From: Nevskia soli DSM 19509
GTDB taxonomy: Bacteria > Pseudomonadota > Gammaproteobacteria > Nevskiales > Nevskiaceae
Assembly (NCBI RefSeq): GCF_000711955.1
Contig: NZ_JONR01000006.1
Coordinates: 1-64,000 of the forward strand
Reading direction: 5' to 3'
Length of the DNA: 64,000 nucleotides
Shown here piece by piece: positions 10,036-18,425 of the stretch. Position 1 is the first letter of the stretch. Each line of letters starts with the position of its first letter. The notes under the pieces were generated by a model. That model saw only the letters and a program-made list of their open reading frames with translations. It was not told where the DNA came from and made no database searches. A program made the position numbers and the translations under genes.

Positions 10036-10129
10036 TCACACTATCCGACCATGGTTCAAGCTACCATCATTATTGTCTGCTATAAATAGGATGTCTGATT
10101 CCACTTCAATAGGCTTTTTTTAGCCTATT
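10011..10129. promoter_or_regulatory. Candidate operator cluster of the divergent regulator
   Basis: A perfect palindrome AATAGGCT-N6-AGCCTATT lies at 10108-10115/10122-10129, 30 bp before the regulator gene. Related half-sites are GCCTAATA at 10011-10018, within the candidate promoter of the transporter operon, and AATAGG at 10085-10090. All six loop bases are T, which is unlike an ordinary terminator because the T-tract is between the arms. Binding by the adjacent ModE-like protein is an inference. Confidence 0.5.
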
Positions 10130-10158
10130 CTCAGGAAGAGCGAAAAGGTAAGGCACGC

Positions 10159-11283
10159 ATGCTCAAGATGTCGATCAAACCGCAGTGGCAGCTGGAACGC
10201 GACGACGGGCGCCAGCTCATGCCGCACCTGGTCAGTCTGCTGGCCAAGGTGCACGAAACCCACACCCTGGTCGAAGCCTCGGCGCAGATGGGGCTGTCCT
10301 ATCGCTACGCCTGGGGCTTGTTGCAGGAGGGCCAGCGCGCCTTCGGCGTGCCGCTGGTGAAGATGGTGCGCGGCCGCGGCGCCATGCTGACGCCGCTGGG
10401 CGAGAAGCTGGTGTGGGCCGACCGCCGCATCGCCGCGCGCCTGTCGCCGCTGCTGGACAGCCTGGCCTCCGAACTGGAAGTGGAAGTGGAGCGGGCCCTG
10501 TCGCACGCGCAGAGCATCCTGCGCCTGCACGCCAGCCACGGCTTCGCGGTGCAGACCCTGCGCCAGACGCTGCTGCACGAGCAGGTGCCGATCGAGCTCA
10601 AATACCGCAACGTGCAGGAGGCGCTGAGTTCCCTCAACGGCGGCGGCTGCGACCTCGCCGGCTTCCATGTGCCCCTGGGCGAGCTGCAGCAACCCGCCCT
10701 GCAGCATTACCTGGACGCGCTGCAACCGGACAAGCACCGCCTGCTGCACCTGGCGACGCGGCGCCAGGGCCTGATGGTGGCGCCGCACAACCCCAGGAAC
10801 ATCATGGGCGTGGCCGACCTGGCGCGGCCCGGCGTGAGCTACGTCAACCGCCACGAGGGCTCCGGTACGCGCCTGCTGCTGGACCTGCTGCTGCAGCGGG
10901 AGCAGCTCGACGGCCACGCCATCCAGGGCTACGACAACTGCGAATTCACCCACGCCGCGGTGGCGGCCTATGTCGCCAGCGGCATGGCCGACGCGGGCCT
11001 CGGCGTGGAACCGGCGGCGCGGCGCTTCGAACTGGATTTCCTGCCGGTGGCGAGCGAGCGCTACTTCCTGATCTGCAACGCCAAGGTGCTCGACACGCCG
11101 ATGATGCAGCGCATCCTCGACATCCTGCGCAGCCGTGAATTCCAGCGCGCGGTGAACGCCCTGCCCGGCTACGACAGCGACGGTTGCGGCACGGTGCTGA
11201 GCGTGGCCGAAGCCTTCGACCTGGCGCCGGCCGTGCCGCGCAAGAAGACCGTCGCCGTTGCCGCGAGTGCATTGAATTATTGA
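10159..11283 (+). CDS. ModE-like transcriptional regulator with PBP-like effector domain
   Basis: A 374-residue regulator. Residues 1-105 form a ModE/LysR-type winged helix (VEASAQMGLSYRYAWGLL is the recognition helix region). Residues 140-350 resemble a periplasmic-binding-protein-like domain (PBP_like, PF12727), found in molybdate- or cofactor-linked regulators. Typical stretches are VNRHEGSGTRLLLDLLL and GMADAGLGVEPAARRF. It is divergent from the transporter-fds operon across 187 bp containing palindromic sites, so it is the likely regulator of that operon. The ligand may be formate, molybdate or a molybdopterin compound. The start has AAGG upstream. Confidence 0.85.
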   Translation: MLKMSIKPQWQLERDDGRQLMPHLVSLLAKVHETHTLVEASAQMGLSYRYAWGLLQEGQRAFGVPLVKMVRGRGAMLTPLGEKLVWADRRIAARLSPLLDSLASELEVEVERALSHAQSILRLHASHGFAVQTLRQTLLHEQVPIELKYRNVQEALSSLNGGGCDLAGFHVPLGELQQPALQHYLDALQPDKHRLLHLATRRQGLMVAPHNPRNIMGVADLARPGVSYVNRHEGSGTRLLLDLLLQREQLDGHAIQGYDNCEFTHAAVAAYVASGMADAGLGVEPAARRFELDFLPVASERYFLICNAKVLDTPMMQRILDILRSREFQRAVNALPGYDSDGCGTVLSVAEAFDLAPAVPRKKTVAVAASALNY

Positions 11284-11348
11284 TCGCCGCGGCGGCCAGC
11301 CGGGGCGCAACATGAGGACCGAACCAGGAACATGATCGGCGGCCGGAT

Positions 11349-11371
11349 TTCCCGGACAATCGGGAACTTTT
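11349..11371 (+). terminator. Weak candidate terminator after the regulator gene
   Basis: TTCCCG at 11349-11354 pairs with CGGGAA at 11361-11366 around a GACAAT loop and is followed by CTTTT. The stem is only six pairs, so termination efficiency is doubtful. The rest of 11284-11426 holds no gene. Confidence 0.3.
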
Positions 11372-11426
11372 GCCGCGTTGCACAGGCCTAGAGTGTAAGC
11401 GTCGTAGTCTCCAGAGGAGGCTTGCG

Positions 11427-11771
11427 GTGCAGACGATGGGCAACAAGAAGCACTGTTTGATGGTGATGGTGCGCGAAGGCGAAAGCATCGTGGTATTCGC
11501 CTGCGCCGCCCTGCTCACCGCCTGCGCCACCGAGCAGCCGCAGTGGCTGGATCACACCGCGCTGGTGCTCCGTCCCTCCCATCGCCAGGCCATGGTCGCC
11601 TTCTCCTTCGGCGCCGAAGCGCCGCCCGAACCAGGCGCACGACTCGCGCCCCGCAACGTCTCCGCCGTCATCGCCGCCGCAGTGGTGGTGCAGGACGATG
11701 CGGTGCCGAAGCTGGAGACGGTGGACTTCAAGGGCGGCCGCCTGTTCATCCATTCGCCGCGGACGCGGTGA
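11427..11771 (+). CDS. Small predicted lipoprotein of unknown function
   Basis: A 114-residue protein that I do not recognise. The GTG start at 11427 is chosen because GGAGG lies 6 nt upstream; the frame is open further back to 11370. A hydrophobic stretch ending LLTAC (a lipobox-like L-T-A-C) suggests a lipoprotein signal, although the region before it is long and only weakly basic. The mature part is short, with an alternating VSAVIAAAVVVQDD beta-rich segment and a basic end. It converges with the downstream hydrolase gene, whose stop lies 10 bp away. Confidence 0.5.
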   Translation: MQTMGNKKHCLMVMVREGESIVVFACAALLTACATEQPQWLDHTALVLRPSHRQAMVAFSFGAEAPPEPGARLAPRNVSAVIAAAVVVQDDAVPKLETVDFKGGRLFIHSPRTR

Positions 11772-11780
11772 GTCGCGGCC

Positions 11781-12668
11781 TCAGCTCGCGGCTTTGAGGA
11801 AGCCGATCACCTGTTCAGCGAAGGCATCCGGCGCTTCCAGGTGCATGAAGTGTCCGGCCTTGGGGATCCCGACCAGTTCGTACTTGTCGCCGAACAGGTG
11901 TTCCTGGTCGAGGAAGGTCGAGGGCAGGATGCAGGCGTCGTTCTCGCCGTAGATGACCCGCGCCGGCACGTAGATCGGCTTGAGCAGGAACTGCCAGGCC
12001 TCACGCTGCAATAACGACAGCGGCAGCGCGCGGTAATAACCCAGCGCCGCCTTCAGCCGTGCCGGATCGGAGAACGCCGCCTTGACCGGGCCGAAGTAGT
12101 CCTCGCTCGGCTCCCAGCCGGGCGACCAGCTCCGTGCCAGGTCACGCAGCCAGGCGAAATCGTTTTCGCGGATGCGCCGCTCCGGCCAGCCCGGCAACTG
12201 GAACTTGAACATGTAATGCGAGGCGCGCAATTGCTCGCGCGAAGGGCGCAGCAGGAAGCGGCGCGGATGCGGCACGGCGGCGGTCACGATGCGCTTGATG
12301 CGGTCCGGCCGCAGCGCGGCGGCGCTGTACGCCGCGAACGCACCCCAGTCGTGCCCGACCACCATCGCGCTCTGGGCGCCGAAATGCTCGGCCAGGGCGA
12401 TGACGTCGCGGCCCAGGGCCAGGCCGGAGTAGTCGCGGTCTTCCGGCAGCGCGCCGGGCGGGTAGCCGCGCATGAACGGCGCCACGGCGCGGAAGCCGGC
12501 GGCGGAGAGCTTGCGCAGCAGCCCCACCATGCTCCAGGCGGTATCCGGGAAGCCGTGCAGGCACAGCACCAGGGGCCCTTCGCCCGCCCCGCCGTCCGCT
12601 TCCAGGTAGGCGAACTCCATGCCGTTGGCGCGGATGTAGCGGGGCTGCAGGTCATCGGTATGGGTCAT
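11781..12668 (-). CDS. Alpha/beta-fold hydrolase, epoxide hydrolase-like
   Basis: A 295-residue alpha/beta hydrolase of the epoxide hydrolase/haloalkane dehalogenase group. The oxyanion motif HGFPDTAW is near residue 40. The nucleophile elbow GHDWGAF has Asp, not Ser, at the nucleophile position, which is diagnostic for this group. The catalytic His is in AGHFMHLEAPDAF near the C-terminus, and a cap domain lies between. Two adjacent ATG codons occur at 12671 and 12668; GAGG spacing favours 12668. No signal peptide is seen, so the enzyme is cytosolic. The substrate is unknown. It is divergent from the DUF2167 gene. Confidence 0.85.
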   Translation of the reverse strand: MTHTDDLQPRYIRANGMEFAYLEADGGAGEGPLVLCLHGFPDTAWSMVGLLRKLSAAGFRAVAPFMRGYPPGALPEDRDYSGLALGRDVIALAEHFGAQSAMVVGHDWGAFAAYSAAALRPDRIKRIVTAAVPHPRRFLLRPSREQLRASHYMFKFQLPGWPERRIRENDFAWLRDLARSWSPGWEPSEDYFGPVKAAFSDPARLKAALGYYRALPLSLLQREAWQFLLKPIYVPARVIYGENDACILPSTFLDQEHLFGDKYELVGIPKAGHFMHLEAPDAFAEQVIGFLKAAS

Positions 12669-12826
12669 CATGTCCTCGGGAGGGGGGCGTCCTGGTGGGC
12701 TCGATTTTATCTCCGCCAGCCGGCCTGTGACGGACTTCACAGAGTCATATGCCGCGGCTGGCGATGATACGGCGCCTGCGGCTATGCTGCCGCCCCTCGA
12801 TTATCAGAAATTAAAGGGATTTTTCG

Positions 12827-13768
12827 ATGAAATACCCGCGCCTCTGGCTGGCGGCGCTGGCGCTGTGCGCCGCGAACGCCCTGGCCGACCCGGTCCCCGC
12901 CACCGACCCCGCGCCGCCGACACCCGAGCAGAGACAGCAGAAAGCCGAGCAGCTGCTGGCCTCGCTCAAGCCGCAGCACGGCACGGTCAAGCTGCCCAAC
13001 GACATCGCCACGCTGCAGCTCAACGACGATTTCTACTACCTGGCGCCGACCGACGCCGACCGCCTGCTCACCGAGGGCTGGGGCAATCCGCCCGGCTTCA
13101 AGACGCTCGGCATGATCCTGCCGCAGTCGATCAGCCCGCTGGCGCGCAACGGCTGGGGCGTGGTCGTGACCTACAACGACGACGGCCACGTCTCGGACGA
13201 CGACGCCGCCAAAATCGACTACACCGAACTGCTGCAGAAGATGCAGAAAGAGGACGTGGAGATCAACGAGGAGCGCAAGAAGCAGGGCTACGCCGGCCTG
13301 CACCTGCTGGGCTGGGCCGAGCCGCCGCATTACGACGCGGCGACCCACAAGATGTACTGGGCAAAGGAGCTGAAGGCCGATGATGCCGACGCCAACACGC
13401 TCAACTACAGCATCCGCGTGCTCGGCCGCAAAGGCGTGCTGGAGCTGAACGCGGTGGCCGCGATGAGCGACCTGCCGACCATCAAGCAGGAACTGCCCAA
13501 GGTGCTGGCCTTCACCAACTTCAGCGACGGCAACAAGTACACCGACTTCAACGCCAGCACCGACAAGGTCGCCGCCTACGGCCTCGCCGCGCTCGTCGCC
13601 GGCGGCATCGCCGCCAAGGCCGGCCTGTTCGCCAAGCTGGGCCTGCTGCTGCTCGCCGCCAAGAAATTCATCATCATCGGGGTGGTGGCCGTGGCCGGCT
13701 TCTTCCGCAAGATCTTCGGCGGCAAGCCCAAGGCGCCGCCGCCCGGCCCCATGCCGCCCGCGGCATAA
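12827..13768 (+). CDS. DUF2167 domain membrane protein
   Basis: A 313-residue DUF2167 protein, a family of Gram-negative envelope proteins with unknown function. Residues 1-21 form a cleavable signal peptide ending ANALA. The conserved GWGVVVTYNDDGHVSDDDA stretch lies near residues 106-124, and a predicted transmembrane region covers about residues 246-292 (AALVAGGIAAKAGLFAKLG and KKFIIIGVVAVAGFF). The C-terminus is proline-rich and cytosolic in the likely topology. A 57-residue membrane protein follows 25 bp downstream and is probably in the same transcript. Confidence 0.87.
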   Translation: MKYPRLWLAALALCAANALADPVPATDPAPPTPEQRQQKAEQLLASLKPQHGTVKLPNDIATLQLNDDFYYLAPTDADRLLTEGWGNPPGFKTLGMILPQSISPLARNGWGVVVTYNDDGHVSDDDAAKIDYTELLQKMQKEDVEINEERKKQGYAGLHLLGWAEPPHYDAATHKMYWAKELKADDADANTLNYSIRVLGRKGVLELNAVAAMSDLPTIKQELPKVLAFTNFSDGNKYTDFNASTDKVAAYGLAALVAGGIAAKAGLFAKLGLLLLAAKKFIIIGVVAVAGFFRKIFGGKPKAPPPGPMPPAA

Positions 13769-13793
13769 CGCTCAGCTCCCGGGAGAAGCCGGC

Positions 13794-13967
13794 ATGTGGA
13801 ACATCTTGATCGGCATCGTCTTCATCGTCGGCGGCCTCAGCGGCAAGCTGGCGCTGATCGGCACCAATAGCGGCGAGGCCCTGGCCGCGCTCGGTGCCGG
13901 CCTGCTGATCTGGGGTGTGGTGCAGATCGTGCGCGCCAGGAAGGCACAGGCGCAGACAGCGAAGTAA
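13794..13967 (+). CDS. Small two-segment membrane protein
   Basis: A 57-residue protein starting MWNILIGIVFIVGGLSGKLAL, with a second hydrophobic segment at about residues 29-46 and a basic tail ending RARKAQAQTAK. A GGGAGA ribosome-binding site lies about 7 nt upstream. It follows the DUF2167 gene by 25 bp and is followed by a terminator 18 bp after the stop, which supports a real two-gene operon. The function is unknown; it might be a partner of the DUF2167 protein. Confidence 0.7.
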   Translation: MWNILIGIVFIVGGLSGKLALIGTNSGEALAALGAGLLIWGVVQIVRARKAQAQTAK

Positions 13968-13984
13968 GCCCCCCGCTGGGGAAT

Positions 13985-14032
13985 CGGCAAAAGCCGGCAG
14001 CGCGTATTCCGCCTGCCGGCTTTTGCCGTTTT
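13985..14032. terminator. Rho-independent terminator, probably bidirectional
   Basis: CGGCAAAAGCCGGCAG at 13985-14000 pairs perfectly with its reverse complement at 14013-14028 and is followed by TTTT. It separates the small membrane protein gene from the convergent small gene whose stop codon is at 14032-14034. Confidence 0.85.
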
Positions 14033-14235
14033 CAGCCGGCGGCGACGCCGGCCTGCACATCCGTATGCAGCGCGCAGACCTGTCCGCCGCAAGCCCCTTG
14101 ATCCAGATACCAGCGCTGGATGTAGGCGGTCAGACGCAAGCGGTATTCCTCCGGCACGTCATAACCCTGGAAAATCTTCGACACGTCGTCCTGCGCCGCG
14201 GCCAGGCTGGCTTCGATCCTGCTGTTGTCCTTCAT
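14032..14235 (-). CDS. Hypothetical protein, 67 residues
   Basis: I do not recognise this small soluble protein. It begins MKDNSRIEASLAAAQDD and continues with a predicted helix, a YRLRLTAYIQRWYLD helix, and a short C-terminal part with two cysteines (ACGGQVC). Third codon positions are mostly G or C, as in neighbouring real genes. Its stop abuts a strong terminator, which supports transcription on this strand. Only a weak GAG ribosome-binding site precedes the ATG. Confidence 0.55.
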   Translation of the reverse strand: MKDNSRIEASLAAAQDDVSKIFQGYDVPEEYRLRLTAYIQRWYLDQGACGGQVCALHTDVQAGVAAG

Positions 14236-14384
14236 CTCTCATCCCTCGACACTGCCTGCATTCCGTGCAGGCCATCGGCATATGAGACACGAAGCGCTGC
14301 AGGCAAACCGCGATGTGGCTCTCAGATCGGCGTCGCCGCGGTGCGTCCAGCGTGGACTGGATCACGTAACGACGGCCGCCAGCC

Positions 14385-14463
14385 GTAGGGCGGGTCTGCG
14401 ACCCGCCGTTCACCGCGGCGTGCGAGTGATGCCCGAGACAGGCGGGTCAAAGACCCGCCCTAC
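14385..14463. repeat. REP-like doublet with GTAG heads
   Basis: The left unit at 14385-14407 reads GTAGGGC then a GGGTCTGCGACCC hairpin. The right unit at 14441-14463 is its inverted counterpart ending GCCCTAC. The two 23-bp units differ only in the hairpin loop (TGCGA versus TTTGA on the same strand), so loops are freer to change than stems. The GTAG head and hairpin match RAYT-associated REP sequences and the 2154-2227 element. The remainder of 14236-14470 contains no gene. Confidence 0.75.
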
Positions 14464-14470
14464 GGGAATG

Positions 14471-15682
<1,212 letters not shown>

Positions 15683-15740
15683 GGGGGTCTGGAAAGCGAA
15701 TGGGGCGGGAGGCGGAAAAGCGCGCGAATTATAGCTTTTC

Positions 15741-15842
15741 GGGAGGCGAGAGGCGGGAGGGGAGTGGCGCAAAAAAACCAATCGGCCACGCGGCGGCGAC
15801 ACACTGCTTTCCACCCCTCTCGCCTCCCGCCTCTCGCCTCCC
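15741..15842. repeat. 20-bp perfect inverted repeat between argG and rnt
   Basis: GGGAGGCGAGAGGCGGGAGG at 15741-15760 is exactly reverse-complemented at 15823-15842, with about 60 bp between. Inside each arm the purine-rich GGGAGGCG unit is itself repeated, and a related GGCGGGAGGCGG occurs near 15705-15716. The element occupies most of the divergent promoter region, so it may affect expression of both genes. Confidence 0.7.
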
Positions 15843-15881
15843 CCGATGTTATAGTGCTGGACCTCCCGCCGCCGCCTCTCC

Positions 15882-16538
15882 ATGGACCTTCTCCCCCACC
15901 CGCCCCGCATGGGCCAGCGTTTTCGCGGCTTTCTGCCCGTGGTGGTGGACGTGGAGACCGGTGGCTTCAATTCCACCACCGACGCGCTGCTGGAAATCGC
16001 CGCGGTGCTGATCGGCGTGGACGAGGAGGGCAATCTGGTACGCGGCGAAACCCATGCTGCCCATGTCGAGCCCTTTCCCGGCGCCAATATCGAGCGGGCT
16101 TCGCTGGAAGTGAACGGCATCGACCCCTATCACCCCTTGCGCCTGGCCATGCCGGAGCGCGAGGCGCTGGCCAAGGTGTTCAAGCCGGTGCGCCAGGCGG
16201 TGTCGGAGCAGGGCTGCACCCGCGCCATCCTGGTCGGCCACAACGCCCATTTCGACCTCGGCTTCCTCAACGCCGCGGTGGCGCGGGCCGACGTCAAACG
16301 CAACCCGTTCCATCCGTTTTCGGCCTTCGACACGGTGACGCTGGGTGGTGCCGTGCTGGGCCAGACGGTGCTGGCCCGCGCGCTGGAAGCGGCGGGACTG
16401 CCGTTCGACGCCAAGGAGGCCCACTCGGCGATCTACGACGCCGAGCGCACCGCGGACCTGTTCTGCCTGCTGGTGAACCGCATGCGTTCGATCCACGCCA
16501 GCTTCACCGGCACCGGCAGCGGCAATGCGGTTGTTTAG
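15882..16538 (+). CDS. rnt: Ribonuclease T
   Basis: A 218-residue DEDD-family 3'-to-5' exoribonuclease that trims tRNA CCA ends and matures 5S and other stable RNAs. Exo I (VVVDVETGGFN, residues 20-30), Exo II (GHNAHFDLGFL, about 121-131) and Exo III with the catalytic His and Asp (AHSAIYDAERTADLF, about 182-196) are all present. Starting at ATG 15882 gives the usual family length, and MGQRFRGFLPVV is the expected N-terminal segment. It acts in the cytosol as a homodimer. Confidence 0.95.
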   Translation: MDLLPHPPRMGQRFRGFLPVVVDVETGGFNSTTDALLEIAAVLIGVDEEGNLVRGETHAAHVEPFPGANIERASLEVNGIDPYHPLRLAMPEREALAKVFKPVRQAVSEQGCTRAILVGHNAHFDLGFLNAAVARADVKRNPFHPFSAFDTVTLGGAVLGQTVLARALEAAGLPFDAKEAHSAIYDAERTADLFCLLVNRMRSIHASFTGTGSGNAVV

Positions 16539-16619
16539 TGACAGCCGCATGAATACGGCCACAAATCCGGCTCAGACTGTAAAATCGGGTGTTTACGCCC
16601 CGTTTTCCGTGCATTAACA

Positions 16620-18152
16620 ATGAATTTTGAACCCAGAATCAGGCTGGGACGCTGCATCGCGGCCCTTGCGCTGGCCCTCGCCGGCCTGCTGCCGGCCGGC
16701 GCCCAGGCTTTCAGCTTCAATGACGTGGCGCAGCGCGCCAAGCAGTTGGCCGCCCAGCCCTATCAGCGGCCGGACACGCGCCTGCCGCAGCAGCTGCAGG
16801 ATCTGGGCTACGACAAGTACAACGCCATCCATTTCAAGCCGGAGAAGGCCTTCTGGGCCAAGGACAAGCTGCCGTTCGAACTGCAGTTTTTCCATGAAGG
16901 CGAGTACTACAACCAGCCGGTGAAGATCAACGAGATCGCGCCCTACGGCGTGCGCGAGATCCACTACAACCCCAATGACTTCGATTTCGGGGGCGCGCAG
17001 ATCGATCCGGAACAGTTCAAGGGCTTGGGTTTCTCCGGCTTCCGCGTGCACTACGCGCTGAATACGCCGAAGCAGAAGGACGAGATGCTGGTGTTCCGCG
17101 GCGCCAGCTACTTCCGCGGCGTCGGCAAGGGCGAGCGTTACGGCCTCTCCGCCCGCGGCCTGGCGCTGGATACCGGCCTGATGTCCGGCGAGGAATTCCC
17201 GCGCTTCAGCGAGTTCTGGATCGAGCGGCCCAAGCCGGGCGACAAGGAACTGACCATCTACGCCCTGCTCGACTCGCGGCGCGTCACCGGCGCCTACCGC
17301 TTCGTGGTCAAGCCGGGCGACGAAACGGCGATGGAAGTGAAGTCGCGCGTGTTCATGCGCGAGAACGTGAGCAAGCTGGGCCTGGCGCCGCTGACCAGCA
17401 TGTATCTGTTCGGGGAGAACCAGCATCCGGCCACCGACGATTACCGCAACGAGGTGCACGACAGCGACGGTCTGTCGATGCATTCCGGCACCGGCGAGTG
17501 GATCTGGCGGCCGATGATCAACCCGAAGCGCCTGCAGGTCACCTCCTTCGGCATGACCAATCCGCAGGGTTTCGGCCTGATGCAGCGCGACCGCTATTTC
17601 CACGACTACGAGGACATCGACCTGCGCTACGAGCTGCGGCCGAGCCTGTGGGTGGAACCGCAGGGCCAGTGGGGCGCCGGCCGGGTCGAGTTGGTCAACA
17701 TCCCCTCGCCCGACGAAACCAACGACAACGTCGTGGCCTATTGGGTGCCGGACAATACGCCGCAGGGCGGCCAGTCGATCGACCTCGACTACATCCTGCA
17801 TTGGCAGGGCGAGAAGGACACCAAGCCGCCGCTGTCCTGGGTGATGCAGACGCGCCGCGGCCGCGGCTTCACCCGCAACCCGGACAACAGCATCAGCTAC
17901 GTCATCGACTTCGTCGGCCCGGCGCTGGACAAGCTCAAGGCCGACGCCAAGGTGGAAGGCATCGTGTCGCTCGGCCCCAACGGCGAGCTGCTGGAGCGCA
18001 ACACCGTGCATAACGAGGTCACCAACGGCTGGCGCCTGACCCTGCGCTTCCGCCGCATCGACGACGACAAGCCGCTGGAACTGCGCGCCTACCTGCGCAG
18101 CGAGGACAGCACCCTGTCGGAAACCTGGAGCTACATCCTGGCACCGGGGTGA
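16620..18152 (+). CDS. mdoG: Glucan biosynthesis protein G
   Basis: A 510-residue periplasmic OpgG/MdoG protein that takes part in synthesis or modification of osmoregulated periplasmic glucans. A signal peptide occupies residues 1-30 (ALALAGLLPAGAQA). The mature part shows family stretches such as FSFNDVAQRAKQLA, YNAIHFKPEKAFWAKD and WVMQTRRGRGFTRNPDN. Its length matches E. coli OpgG. mdoH lies on the same strand after a 273-bp gap, wider than the overlap seen in enterics, with two hairpins in between. Confidence 0.95.
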   Translation: MNFEPRIRLGRCIAALALALAGLLPAGAQAFSFNDVAQRAKQLAAQPYQRPDTRLPQQLQDLGYDKYNAIHFKPEKAFWAKDKLPFELQFFHEGEYYNQPVKINEIAPYGVREIHYNPNDFDFGGAQIDPEQFKGLGFSGFRVHYALNTPKQKDEMLVFRGASYFRGVGKGERYGLSARGLALDTGLMSGEEFPRFSEFWIERPKPGDKELTIYALLDSRRVTGAYRFVVKPGDETAMEVKSRVFMRENVSKLGLAPLTSMYLFGENQHPATDDYRNEVHDSDGLSMHSGTGEWIWRPMINPKRLQVTSFGMTNPQGFGLMQRDRYFHDYEDIDLRYELRPSLWVEPQGQWGAGRVELVNIPSPDETNDNVVAYWVPDNTPQGGQSIDLDYILHWQGEKDTKPPLSWVMQTRRGRGFTRNPDNSISYVIDFVGPALDKLKADAKVEGIVSLGPNGELLERNTVHNEVTNGWRLTLRFRRIDDDKPLELRAYLRSEDSTLSETWSYILAPG

Positions 18153-18188
18153 GGGGTTGCGCGAGTGGCGTTCGGCATAACGCATAAC

Positions 18189-18277
18189 GGGGACTGACAT
18201 TGAGCCAGTCCCCGCCGAGGGCCAAACGCTGTCACTCGCGTGACCCCGAACGCCCGGCCATGGATGGCCGGGCGTTC
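18189..18277. repeat. Two hairpins in the mdoG-mdoH gap
   Basis: The first stem is GGGGACTG at 18189-18196 with CAGTCCCC at 18206-18213. The second is a perfect 14-bp repeat, GAACGCCCGGCCAT at 18248-18261 with its complement at 18264-18277 and a GG centre. Neither is followed by a T-tract. They may reduce read-through or stabilise the mdoG message. Nothing else is seen in 18153-18425. Confidence 0.65.
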
Positions 18278-18425
18278 CCAATGCGACCAAGTCGCGCCAT
18301 GGACGGCAAAGTGAACGACACGACCGAGACCTGTCGGACAAGCAGTACGAACCCTGGCCAGCGGTTGTGGCGGCAACCGCTGACAAGGTGCCAATCGAAG
18401 CCGCGATGCCCCTTACAATAAGCTT

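Noticed and set aside
10108..10129. Rho-independent terminator before the regulator gene
   Set aside because: The six T residues are in the loop between the arms and not after the stem, and no gene is ending there on either strand; an operator is more likely.
15683..16120. N-terminal extension of argG by 146 codons
   Set aside because: It covers the inverted repeat and the start of rnt; the family start at 15682 has full homology with the ATP-binding motif at residue 7.
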